In this document: positions 15,743-22,783 of the stretch, piece after piece
How positions within the stretch are numbered: position 1 is the stretch's first letter
Layout of the letters: each line of letters starts with the position of its first letter
Origin: a virus
IMG/VR virus record: IMGVR_UViG_3300031974_001077
Coordinates: 1-37,961 of that record
DNA: 37,961 bases
Reading direction: 5' to 3' (one strand)
Made by a program: the position numbers and the translations under genes
The notes under the pieces: model-generated
Told to the model about the DNA's origin: nothing
Databases searched by the model: none
What the model saw: the letters and a program-made list of their open reading frames with translations, nothing else

Positions 15743-15925
15743 CTAGATTTCTAGCTCTGTCTGTTTGTTTATTTGTTTAAGTTGTGATTCCAGAGACTGC
15801 ATAATTATTTTAGTAGCCTCTAGATCTAATTTTGAGTTCTCAATAGCAGCAGATATTTGTTCTATCGTACTGGTGAGATTCTCAATTTCCCTTTCAAGTA
15901 TTTTCGCTTGATCCAAATCGCTCAT
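15743..15925 (-). CDS. Small coiled-coil protein
   Basis: This 60-residue protein is almost entirely one predicted coiled coil (EREIENLTSTIEQISAAIEN, then LESQLKQINKQTELEI). The ATG overlaps the stop of the upstream gene by four bases, so it is co-translated with the possible ssDNA-binding protein. No enzyme motif or membrane helix is present. It may be a partner or oligomerisation subunit of a replication protein, as inference from position only. Confidence 0.6.
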   Translation of the reverse strand: MSDLDQAKILEREIENLTSTIEQISAAIENSKLDLEATKIIMQSLESQLKQINKQTELEI

Positions 15926-16581
15926 GATACAAACCCTTCGACAAATTCAGCCACAGCTTTGCTAGGCTCTTCGTTAGTGATTGTAAGCGATGGAGCAAAC
16001 CAACTGTACTTACCACGACTTATTGATGAAGACTGGAAATTCCAAATCCTGCTATGGATTGGAGTCTTCTTATTAAACACGGAGAATGTTGCCAGTCTTT
16101 TGAAAGTCTGACGGTATGCGTCTTTAGCCACATTGATGCGGCCCATCGCAAAGTTTTCATCTCCGATTGGGAAAGGGAATGTTTCCACATCATCCCCACC
16201 TTGGAACAGCAGAGTTATTTCAGCAAACTCAAGAATCGGATAGTCACTATCCATTGCTAACTCGTGCTTTTGATCAGCGGTGTTAGCAATTCTAGGGACA
16301 TCGTCTGAGTCAAATGGGATGTCTTCTCTCCATGCTTTAGCCGCAATGAGAGGAACAACCTTGATTGGCTCTTCTGCTTGAGCAAGAACAATCCTTTTAT
16401 CCAAAGCAACTGAGCCATATGGTAATGGCTTTCCTTCGGAGTCAGTCATGTCACTTGTTTTCTGAACAACATTAACTCTAGGGATATCGATATCCGTAGA
16501 TTCTAATGTCGATGATATATCACCTTGTGGGGTGATTACTGCTGTTTGAACTTCTGCAAGTTCTGCTTTTTCTTCGCTCAT
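15922..16581 (-). CDS. Possible ssDNA-binding / replication accessory protein
   Basis: This 219-residue protein has an acidic N-terminal tail (1-30) followed by IPRVNVVQKTSDMTDSEGK, KVVPLIAAKAWRED and a basic-aromatic C-terminal part (AYRQTFKRLATFSVFN, IWNFQSSSISRGKYSWF). No named family was recognised with certainty. It lies between the Cas4-like exonuclease and the polymerase, where phages often keep a ssDNA-binding or annealing protein, and its aromatic and basic residues fit such a role. The start ATG is preceded by an unusual run of 8-bp repeats. Function is inferred from location and composition only. Confidence 0.5.
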   Translation of the reverse strand: MSEEKAELAEVQTAVITPQGDISSTLESTDIDIPRVNVVQKTSDMTDSEGKPLPYGSVALDKRIVLAQAEEPIKVVPLIAAKAWREDIPFDSDDVPRIANTADQKHELAMDSDYPILEFAEITLLFQGGDDVETFPFPIGDENFAMGRINVAKDAYRQTFKRLATFSVFNKKTPIHSRIWNFQSSSISRGKYSWFAPSLTITNEEPSKAVAEFVEGFVS

Positions 16582-16584
16582 ATA

Positions 16585-16616
16585 TCTATGTTTCTATGCT
16601 TCTATGTTTCTATGTT
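16585..16616 (-). repeat. 8-bp tandem repeat in the leader of the ssDNA-binding candidate
   Basis: Four contiguous copies of an octamer (TCTATGTT on the plus strand, AACATAGA on the minus strand), with one base changed in the second copy (TCTATGCT), sit immediately upstream of the ATG at 16581. A degenerate fifth unit follows at 16617-16624. Read on the coding strand this is an A-rich, weakly structured leader, which could help ribosome loading where no Shine-Dalgarno sequence exists. It could also be replication slippage or a protein-binding array. Confidence 0.7.
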
Positions 16617-16627
16617 TCTATTTATCC

Positions 16628-17737
16628 CTAAGACAATGTATGTCTTGGGGGAGATACTTCGACGATACCGACGCTATTGCATTGGTCAATAAACTTGTCT
16701 TGTAATTTTTTCTTCTCACCTTTTTCAGCTTTCTCGGACACAGCCTTTGCAATTTTTGATAGTGGAAGGTTTACTTCTTCAATAATTTCTTTCTCTGATA
16801 AACCAAACTCTTTGGCTATTTCAATCAGCGTTTGATTATCGGTGACCTTTTTTGTACTACCCATTTTCTTCAACCTCAGTGTTGGAAACTCAGTTCCATC
16901 TTTAGCTAAATCAATAGCTCGCTTTTTAAACTTGTCTGCCCAATTAGATACAATCTTTGAAATAACCCAAAGCTGTTCAATCATTTGCGGGTCTTCCGTA
17001 GAATCAAAATCTACATCAGGTAGACTAGGGTCAATCTTTTTAGCGACATCAACTACCAGTCCGCCTAAAGCAGGGCATACATCTTCATATCTACAAAAGC
17101 GGCAGTTAACTGTTGGCGTTAGTTCTTCAAGAGATGGGGTTCCTTTCTCCCACTTTGGCCTGACTCTTTCTGCATTTAGTATGACGTTAGACAGATCATC
17201 AATAAGATCTTCAAGCTCTTCTCTTTTAAAAGTATCTGTTAGGATTTCATTTCTTTGTGGGATAAAGAAAACAAAATCTATTCTTTCTAGTTGTGGAAAT
17301 CTTTGGAAACAACCGACCGTGTAAGCTTTGGCCTGATAGTTTTCTTTCGGGGTATCTATTTTAGATATACCTGTTTTGTAATCGGCTAGTACTCCAACCT
17401 TGTCGTAGATATGTAAAGAATCACAAGTTCCAAAAGTTGAAGTTCCTTTCAACTCAATATCTAAAACGACTTCAGCAAAGCTTTCTGTTAACTCAAGTTC
17501 TGAGTAATTACTTAAGTACTGCTCCTGATCTGCTACAATTTCCTCATATATAGAAACTTCTTCTTCAGATTGTAAGTTACTTGGATCAAGAATTTCTATA
17601 GCCTCATGGATTCGTGTCCCCATTTCAGCGGCTTCGTTTGTACCCTCTCTTCCGTGATATCCACTACACCCTGCACAATATTTTAAACTCGATGGACTAA
17701 ACTCTGCGTGACCTCTATCGGCGTGATTTACATTCAT
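16628..17737 (-). CDS. Cas4/DUF2800-like PD-(D/E)XK exonuclease with Fe-S cysteines
   Basis: A 369-residue protein from the ATG at 17737; the longer frame starts at a TTG that overlaps the promoter. It opens with FSPSSLKYCAGCSG, the form of DUF2800 proteins. It shows a RecB-type helix (GTRIHEAIE, H44), the nuclease core GTCDS (D106) and VLADYKTG (D119, K121), and a C-terminal cluster CRFCRYEDVC (C212, C215, C221). With C21 or C24 this gives the four cysteines of a Cas4/AddB-type 4Fe-4S site. It likely resects DNA ends for recombination. It lies upstream of the ssDNA-binding candidate. Confidence 0.8.
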   Translation of the reverse strand: MNVNHADRGHAEFSPSSLKYCAGCSGYHGREGTNEAAEMGTRIHEAIEILDPSNLQSEEEVSIYEEIVADQEQYLSNYSELELTESFAEVVLDIELKGTSTFGTCDSLHIYDKVGVLADYKTGISKIDTPKENYQAKAYTVGCFQRFPQLERIDFVFFIPQRNEILTDTFKREELEDLIDDLSNVILNAERVRPKWEKGTPSLEELTPTVNCRFCRYEDVCPALGGLVVDVAKKIDPSLPDVDFDSTEDPQMIEQLWVISKIVSNWADKFKKRAIDLAKDGTEFPTLRLKKMGSTKKVTDNQTLIEIAKEFGLSEKEIIEEVNLPLSKIAKAVSEKAEKGEKKKLQDKFIDQCNSVGIVEVSPPRHTLS

Positions 17738-17744
17738 GGCGCAG

Positions 17745-17773
17745 ATCTTAGCACCTCCGATATTTAAGATCAA
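17745..17773 (-). promoter_or_regulatory. Leaderless-type promoter for the exonuclease gene (minus strand)
   Basis: On the minus strand, TTGATC (17768-17773), a 17-bp spacer and TAAGAT (17745-17750) lie seven bases before the ATG at 17737. This supports 17737 as the true start. The hexamers match the consensus at 4 of 6 (-35) and 4 of 6 (-10) positions. A GGAGGT stretch in the spacer is too far from the ATG to act as a ribosome-binding site. Confidence 0.45.
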
Positions 17774-17791
17774 TTAAATTTTCAATAATTT

Positions 17792-18289
17792 TTATCTGAC
17801 CCCATTTTGATAGAGGTACATAGCGATCAAATAAGCGTCAATCATACCATCGTGTGGAGTACGACACCGTTTGTTTTTCAACCAATTTTCATTTGGGGCT
17901 AACAGTGAAGCGACTTCTAAAGCTTTACATTTAGTCTGTCCTTTCGGTATGTGGCCTAACATAAACTTCTGCCACTTATGTACCGACACTCTGTTAGTAT
18001 CAAACTCACAGCTCTCCGCCATACCCATAAGTTTACCAAAACTTAAAGCCATTGACCGTACTGCTTGAGAACTTTTAGCATGAGCTAGTGGTTCTTCTAT
18101 AGCTAACATTGGAAACACCGCAGTAAAGTCATCAAGACTTTCTAACCACAGTTTTACTTTCAATGTATCCACTTCTCGTTTCTTTGAGTTTTGAAAAGTT
18201 GGCATCGGTATCTTATCAATGATCCGTGCATCCCGACTCGATATCGCACACAAGCCACCGTCTAATCCGTTATCAATCCCTACTATCAT
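17792..18289 (-). CDS. RuvC-like Holliday junction resolvase
   Basis: This 165-residue protein has the RNase H-fold resolvase pattern: VGIDNGLDGG (D6), AIEEPLAH (E65 or E66) and the C-terminal acidic pair in PHDGMIDAYLIA (D147, D151). RuvC enzymes cut four-way junctions that arise during recombination and concatemer processing, which phages must resolve before packaging. Length matches the family (about 160-175). It overlaps the upstream gene by 17 bp and is followed by the exonuclease promoter. Assignment is strong at the fold level; the preferred substrate is not known. Confidence 0.85.
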   Translation of the reverse strand: MIVGIDNGLDGGLCAISSRDARIIDKIPMPTFQNSKKREVDTLKVKLWLESLDDFTAVFPMLAIEEPLAHAKSSQAVRSMALSFGKLMGMAESCEFDTNRVSVHKWQKFMLGHIPKGQTKCKALEVASLLAPNENWLKNKRCRTPHDGMIDAYLIAMYLYQNGVR

Positions 18290-18614
18290 TTTCTACAATT
18301 CCAGTATCAAGGAAACACGGAGAGGATGGCCCTAAGTTTGAATTTATTAATTGGTCTAAAGCAATCTCTGCATCTTCTAAACTTAGACCATGTTTGTTTT
18401 GAAATATAGAAATGACAGCATCACTACTGTAACAAGCAACTGGTGGGTTTTCCGAATGCTCGACGATCCCTAACAGAGCATCTTCAAGGCGACCAAAGAA
18501 AATAACCTCCGCAAATTTACCTGCTCCTTTTTGTATAGGTGTTTGAGTCCTTTTTGAATAAGGGTCTTTTGAAGGATTATAATCCCAAGTAAAATCTTCA
18601 AAGTTATTTTGCAT
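18273..18614 (-). CDS. Hypothetical protein of the replication block
   Basis: A 113-residue protein from the ATG at 18614; an alternative ATG at 18632 would overlap the upstream gene further. It contains FTWDYNPSKDPYSKRTQT, then FAEVIFFGRLEDALLGIVEH and ISIFQNKHGLSLEDAEIALDQL, and ends in SPCFLDTGIV. It reads as a small soluble alpha/beta protein without a catalytic signature I recognise. It overlaps the HTH gene at its start and the RuvC-like gene at its end, so it belongs to the same message. Function unknown. Confidence 0.55.
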   Translation of the reverse strand: MQNNFEDFTWDYNPSKDPYSKRTQTPIQKGAGKFAEVIFFGRLEDALLGIVEHSENPPVACYSSDAVISIFQNKHGLSLEDAEIALDQLINSNLGPSSPCFLDTGIVENDSRD

Positions 18615-19107
18615 CGGACTCAGGAGGCACATCAATGACTTCGCTCTTTGCTATGCGTTTCCCTTTGTGGTTATTCAAAATATTAATATCGATCTGTTGC
18701 TTCCCGCAACCTTGATCTTTTTCCAGACCGAGATTCCTTCTAATCATTTGGTCTAGCATGATTAGTTCTCTGATGTTCTTTGCATACTGTAACCTACTAA
18801 GACTATTCTTGTATATCGTCATAGCAGTAGCCGCAGCATAGTTAGCATATTGTTGAGCAGGATCTCCTTGAGCTTCAGAAACTTTCTTTATCTTTTCATG
18901 TTCGTTCTCAATATCTTTTAGTTCTGCTAGGGTCTTGGCATTTCTTTTGTCTTTGATATCGACACCCATTTCTTTTAACCAACGATATATAGTAGGTCTT
19001 GATCTGCCAATCATGTTGCCAATAGTTGTAGGTTCAGCCCCTTCAGCGTAAAGTTTGACAACTCTATGTTTCAGCTCTTCTAGATCTTCTTTCTGTTTAC
19101 TACTCAT
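18604..19107 (-). CDS. Helix-turn-helix protein, possible small terminase subunit
   Basis: This 167-residue protein has an N-terminal helix-turn-helix (EGAEPTTIGNMIGRSRPTIY then RWLKEMGV, ~22-49), a charged helical middle and a C-terminal helical region (LSRLQYAKNIRELIMLDQMI). It is transcribed divergently from the large terminase, with only 23 bp between the two starts. Small terminase subunits have an N-terminal DNA-binding HTH and a helical oligomerisation part, so this is the leading candidate. A transcriptional regulator of the divergent pair is the alternative. Confidence 0.55.
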   Translation of the reverse strand: MSSKQKEDLEELKHRVVKLYAEGAEPTTIGNMIGRSRPTIYRWLKEMGVDIKDKRNAKTLAELKDIENEHEKIKKVSEAQGDPAQQYANYAAATAMTIYKNSLSRLQYAKNIRELIMLDQMIRRNLGLEKDQGCGKQQIDINILNNHKGKRIAKSEVIDVPPESDAK

Positions 19108-19114
19108 TATATAG

Positions 19115-19144
19115 ATATTACTTTAATAATATGGCTTTAAACAA
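19115..19144 (-). promoter_or_regulatory. Weak promoter candidate for the minus-strand block
   Basis: On the minus strand, TTGTTT (19139-19144), an 18-bp spacer and TAATAT (19115-19120) precede the ATG at 19107 by seven bases, the same spacing as the stronger sites. Both boxes are poor matches, and the -35 lies inside the terminase coding start. It would drive the whole replication block, for which no better promoter was seen. Confidence 0.3.
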
Positions 19145-20930
19145 TTCACCGAGCAAGCAGTTACTAGATCCTAAACTAGAGCCAACTGTTAGTTCAAATG
19201 GAAAAGAAATAAAAGTAGGAGATTTTTTAATTCCGTTAGGAACTACACTAACATCATTACTCTTTGGTTTTAAACAACATGATGAAGTAGAGAAAAAAGA
19301 ATACTACTTCTGGAGGCTTTGTGATGAGCTTTGGAACAATGATGACCTTCCAGAACCTTTGATGATAAAACATCCTTGGGCAGAACAAATGATTAGAGCG
19401 GCTCTTGAAAATAAATATCTCGCTGTCGGTGGGTCTGCATCATCTGGTAAGTCACACACTATGGCTGCATGGGGTATTATAAATTGGTTGAGTCAACCGA
19501 GAGACACACTCGTACTCATGACATCAACAACTTTGCGTGAAGCTCGTAAACGTATCTGGGGTAGTGTTATGTCATTACTATCCGTGATTGATGATGCACC
19601 AATCAAGATTCGGGATTCAATTGGAAACGCCGCTTACATAAACGAGAAGGGTAATCTGATTGAACGAGCTGGATTATCTTTGATATCCGCTGAAAAATCT
19701 AAAACGAAAGAAGCTGTCGGTAAGTTCATAGGTATTAAACAGAAGCGGGTTATGCTTATTGGTGACGAGCTTTCTGAATTATCTGAGGCAATACTGCAAG
19801 CGGGTTTGACTAACTTATCTAAAAACCCATCCTTTCAAATGATTGGGATGAGTAACCCTAACAGTCGATTCGATGCGTTTGGTGTTTGGTCAGAACCCGA
19901 TAGAGGTTGGGACTCGATAGATACCAACACCGCAGATAACTGGACGACCAAATGGGGCGGGTTCTATTTAAGACTCGATGGGGAAAGATCTCCAAATATT
20001 CTGGCGGGCGAAACTATTTATCCGTGGCTACCGACAGAAGAAAAGCTGAATGAGGATAGAGCTTTGTTAGGAGTTGAGAGTAGAGGATATATGCGAATGG
20101 TTCGAGCTGTCTTCTTTGATAGTGATGAAACAACAGGCATCTATACTGAAAACGAAATATCATCTAGTGGATCGATGGGTTCAGTGGAGTGGTCATCAAA
20201 TCCTATTAAGTTGTGTGGCATTGACCCCGCTTTTACAAATGGTGGAGACCGTACAATTATGTACACCGCTCAGTGTGGGTACAATCGTTCAGGACATTAT
20301 GTAATCGAGTTTGGCGATTACTTCCATTTGAATGATGACGCTACCAACAAAGCTGTTCCGAGAACTTATCAAATTGTTAGGCAGATAAAAGAGAAGTGTG
20401 AGAAGCTAAAGATACTACCAGAGAATGTAAGTGTTGATGCCACTGGTGCGGGTGCGCCTTTTTGTGATGTGTTAGCGGGTGAGTGGTCTAGTAAATTTAT
20501 GAGGATAAGTTTCGGTGGTCGAGCAAGTGACAAGCGAGTTAGTGCAAACAGCCAACTAACAGGAGCAGAATTGTACATGAACCGAGTATCTGAATTGTGG
20601 TTTGTTGGTAAAGAGTTGATGAGGACAAGACAAGTATTCGGAGTAAAGTCTGACCTCGCACAAGAAATTACTGCACGAAATTATGACATGGTAAAGAGTG
20701 GTGGTTTGCGTATGAAGATCGAATCTAAGCCTGAATTTAAGAGTAGATTTGGTAAAAGTCCTGACCTTGCAGACGCTGCATTTCTAGCATTAGACTGCGC
20801 TAGACAGCGTTTAGGACTAGTTGCTGTAGATCCAGTTGACGATGACCCTAACGGAATGCCAAGGAAAAGGCAGACAATACAGTCTTTGCGGGGTGCTTTG
20901 CAGAACTCAGAAGCCGTGTTGATCGATTGA
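19131..20930 (+). CDS. terL: Terminase large subunit
   Basis: This 599-residue packaging motor has both expected parts. The ATPase has Walker A GGSASSGKS (100-108) and Walker B VMLIGDE (D212, E213). The nuclease is an RNase H-like fold with D365 in CGIDPAF, D436 in VSVDATGAG and D545/D548 in SPDLADAAFLALD. It cuts concatemeric DNA and pumps it into the prohead through the portal. The gene starts 23 bp from the divergent HTH gene. The stop codon overlaps the -35 box of the next promoter. The HTH protein is the likely small-subunit partner. Confidence 0.92.
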   Translation: MALNNSPSKQLLDPKLEPTVSSNGKEIKVGDFLIPLGTTLTSLLFGFKQHDEVEKKEYYFWRLCDELWNNDDLPEPLMIKHPWAEQMIRAALENKYLAVGGSASSGKSHTMAAWGIINWLSQPRDTLVLMTSTTLREARKRIWGSVMSLLSVIDDAPIKIRDSIGNAAYINEKGNLIERAGLSLISAEKSKTKEAVGKFIGIKQKRVMLIGDELSELSEAILQAGLTNLSKNPSFQMIGMSNPNSRFDAFGVWSEPDRGWDSIDTNTADNWTTKWGGFYLRLDGERSPNILAGETIYPWLPTEEKLNEDRALLGVESRGYMRMVRAVFFDSDETTGIYTENEISSSGSMGSVEWSSNPIKLCGIDPAFTNGGDRTIMYTAQCGYNRSGHYVIEFGDYFHLNDDATNKAVPRTYQIVRQIKEKCEKLKILPENVSVDATGAGAPFCDVLAGEWSSKFMRISFGGRASDKRVSANSQLTGAELYMNRVSELWFVGKELMRTRQVFGVKSDLAQEITARNYDMVKSGGLRMKIESKPEFKSRFGKSPDLADAAFLALDCARQRLGLVAVDPVDDDPNGMPRKRQTIQSLRGALQNSEAVLID

Positions 20931-20955
20931 CTTTTGTTAACTAAAGTATTATAAT
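20927..20955 (+). promoter_or_regulatory. Strong leaderless-type promoter after the terminase
   Basis: TTGACT (20927-20932) overlaps the terminase stop codon. A 17-bp spacer leads to a consensus TATAAT (20950-20955). The ATG at 20963 is seven bases later, so the expected transcription start is at the start codon. This is the best box-and-spacing match of the leaderless-type sites and probably drives the virion operon that includes the 13-kb gene. Confidence 0.7.
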
Positions 20956-20962
20956 TTACGTT

Positions 20963-21733
20963 ATGGCTATTGAAGATGAAATGGTGGTTAGATCAGACAA
21001 TTTAACCGACACTCAAAAAATGTTGCAGACAAAACTTTCTGTTGCAGATCGTGAACAATACGAGGGATTTTCACCAGAAAAAAAGAAAAGGTTGCTTGAG
21101 TTAAAAGACCCTAAAATGGTAATGTTCCAAGAAGAACAGAACAGGGATAAAAATATGGGGGCTAAAAATTTAGAAAGCCGCCGTGCTTTGTCAGATCGAC
21201 TAGCCTCATCTTTGTTGATTAAAGATCCTATGCAACGCCAAGAAGCGGTATCAGGTCTACAAAAAGAGGGAGAAAAATTAGGTATTCTTAAAAGTCAGTT
21301 TGACAAAGTAGCTGGAGATTATGCTTCGGCTATGGAAAAACAAATAGGCACTCCTCAACGAGAAGAAAGAACTAGATCTTTTTTAGAGGAAATGCGCAAC
21401 AAAAGTTTAGGCCAAAGAAGGAGAAAAACTTTTAGTCGTTTTGATGACTTAAAATTGGCTAGAAGATATCAGAGATTAGGTTTTGACAAACCCGCTCAAG
21501 CTGTTGCAATGCGAGGTGCTTTGGGTCAACAAGAAGCTCCTTTACCTTCTGTAGCGTCACGACAATTTTTAGGGGCAAGAGAAGATGTTCTTCGAGAAAA
21601 AACAGAAATGCAAAATCTTCAGAAGAAATTAATGGAAAGATTATTAGGTAAAATGGGCGATCCGCCACAACAAGATCCTGCTCAACCAGCTCTGTTCGCT
21701 CTGCCGATGAGAGGAACTACAATCTATAAGTAA
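20963..21733 (+). CDS. Probable internal virion or assembly protein
   Basis: This 256-residue, mostly helical and charged protein (VADREQYEGFSPEKKKRLLEL, KEGEKLGILKSQFDKVAGDYA) has an Arg/Lys-rich middle (LGQRRRKTFSRFDDLKLARRYQRLG) and a Pro/Gln-rich tail ending in QPALFALPMRG. It has its own promoter and begins the operon containing the next helical gene and the giant protein. No family was recognised. Helical character and genomic position suggest a protein packaged in the capsid or helping the giant protein to assemble, as inference. Confidence 0.5.
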   Translation: MAIEDEMVVRSDNLTDTQKMLQTKLSVADREQYEGFSPEKKKRLLELKDPKMVMFQEEQNRDKNMGAKNLESRRALSDRLASSLLIKDPMQRQEAVSGLQKEGEKLGILKSQFDKVAGDYASAMEKQIGTPQREERTRSFLEEMRNKSLGQRRRKTFSRFDDLKLARRYQRLGFDKPAQAVAMRGALGQQEAPLPSVASRQFLGAREDVLREKTEMQNLQKKLMERLLGKMGDPPQQDPAQPALFALPMRGTTIYK

Positions 21734-21734
21734 C

Positions 21735-22751
21735 ATGGCTTTAGACGATTTATACAGTAGGGATATAGCCCCCCTTAAAAATACTTATGGTTTGACTGGG
21801 GAAGAAGCTTCATTCATTTCTGGTATGCGTGGCAGGGAGGTAATGCCTGAAGTTGAAAATATAATAAAACTTCAGGGAGCTATTGAAAGGCAAAAGATAA
21901 ACGAGCTTGCTTTTGAAAAATCTAAATTTGAATTTGAAAAAGAAAAAGAAAAAGCTCAACGAGAGGCTGATTACATAGGTAAAGCAGATACTTTGTTTGA
22001 GGAGTTTGACTCTATAATAAATGACTCAAAAGATTCTTTTGAAGGTCTTCAAAGGATGAATAGTTGGGCGATGCAAAATGCGAAGCAGTTAAATGAGCAT
22101 GATGTTACTAAGTCTATATACAATGCTGCTTTAAGCCGACTTAAAACCAAACAAGCAGAGAAAGATTATACTTTAAAACAACAAGACCTGTTAGATAAAA
22201 CTACAGGACAAGCTTTTAACATTGCTCAATATGGAGACACGGAAGCTGTACAAGGTATTATAAATGCCGATGGGGAAGTTACTCCATATGAACAAGCAGC
22301 CCTTGAATTTGCCATGAAGAGGCAAGAAGAAAAGAAATTAAGTAAAGAGTCAGCGACGGAGAAAGCCAAAGACGACTTTATTTTAAACCGATTTAAAGAT
22401 GAAGAGAGACTTTATAACTTTAGGTCTGAAGAATTGGACGATAAAATAAAACAATTACGAGACATTTTAGATCAGGCTACAATAGAAGAAAAATTAGACG
22501 ATGATAAAAAACCCGTAATTAACAGCAGCGGTAGGCCAGTATACGAAATAAATTATGACAGTGTAGAACCCCTTTTAAAGCGAGACCTACCTGAAGCATG
22601 GGCAAACCCCCAAAAATATTTAAAACAATTAACAGACGAAAGAAAAGCTCTTAGAGAAGAATACGAAACAAAGCTTTCAAGTTTAACTAAAAATTTAAAA
22701 GTTCAACCTTCCGCTGGGTCTAAAATTAGATCCAGCACCAAAAAAAATTAA
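21735..22751 (+). CDS. Coiled-coil protein, probable internal virion component
   Basis: This 338-residue protein starts one base after the previous stop codon. It is predicted almost wholly helical with coiled-coil runs (AFEKSKFEFEKEKEKAQREA, KDEERLYNFRSEELDDKIKQ) and ends in a basic tail (GSKIRSSTKKN). The N-terminus (YGLTGEEASFISGMRGREV) is the only compact-looking part. Such proteins commonly precede the large ejection protein in podovirus-like genomes. Role as an internal virion or core protein is inferred from position and composition. Confidence 0.5.
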   Translation: MALDDLYSRDIAPLKNTYGLTGEEASFISGMRGREVMPEVENIIKLQGAIERQKINELAFEKSKFEFEKEKEKAQREADYIGKADTLFEEFDSIINDSKDSFEGLQRMNSWAMQNAKQLNEHDVTKSIYNAALSRLKTKQAEKDYTLKQQDLLDKTTGQAFNIAQYGDTEAVQGIINADGEVTPYEQAALEFAMKRQEEKKLSKESATEKAKDDFILNRFKDEERLYNFRSEELDDKIKQLRDILDQATIEEKLDDDKKPVINSSGRPVYEINYDSVEPLLKRDLPEAWANPQKYLKQLTDERKALREEYETKLSSLTKNLKVQPSAGSKIRSSTKKN

Positions 22752-22783
22752 TACCAACTAACAACATATAATATTTTTCTGCC

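Noticed and set aside
16628-17737. CRISPR-Cas remnant, because of the Cas4-like protein
   Set aside because: No repeat-spacer array and no other Cas gene is present. Cas4-like exonucleases are common phage recombination enzymes.
19131-19143. Strong promoter for the terminase in the 23-bp divergent gap
   Set aside because: The best match is TTTACT with a 17-bp spacer to TACTTT, too weak a -10 box to call.
22767-22772. TATAAT just upstream of the giant gene
   Set aside because: It lies 11 bases from the ATG and has no recognisable -35 box 16-18 bp upstream (AAAATT). Expression is more simply explained by the operon promoter at 20927.
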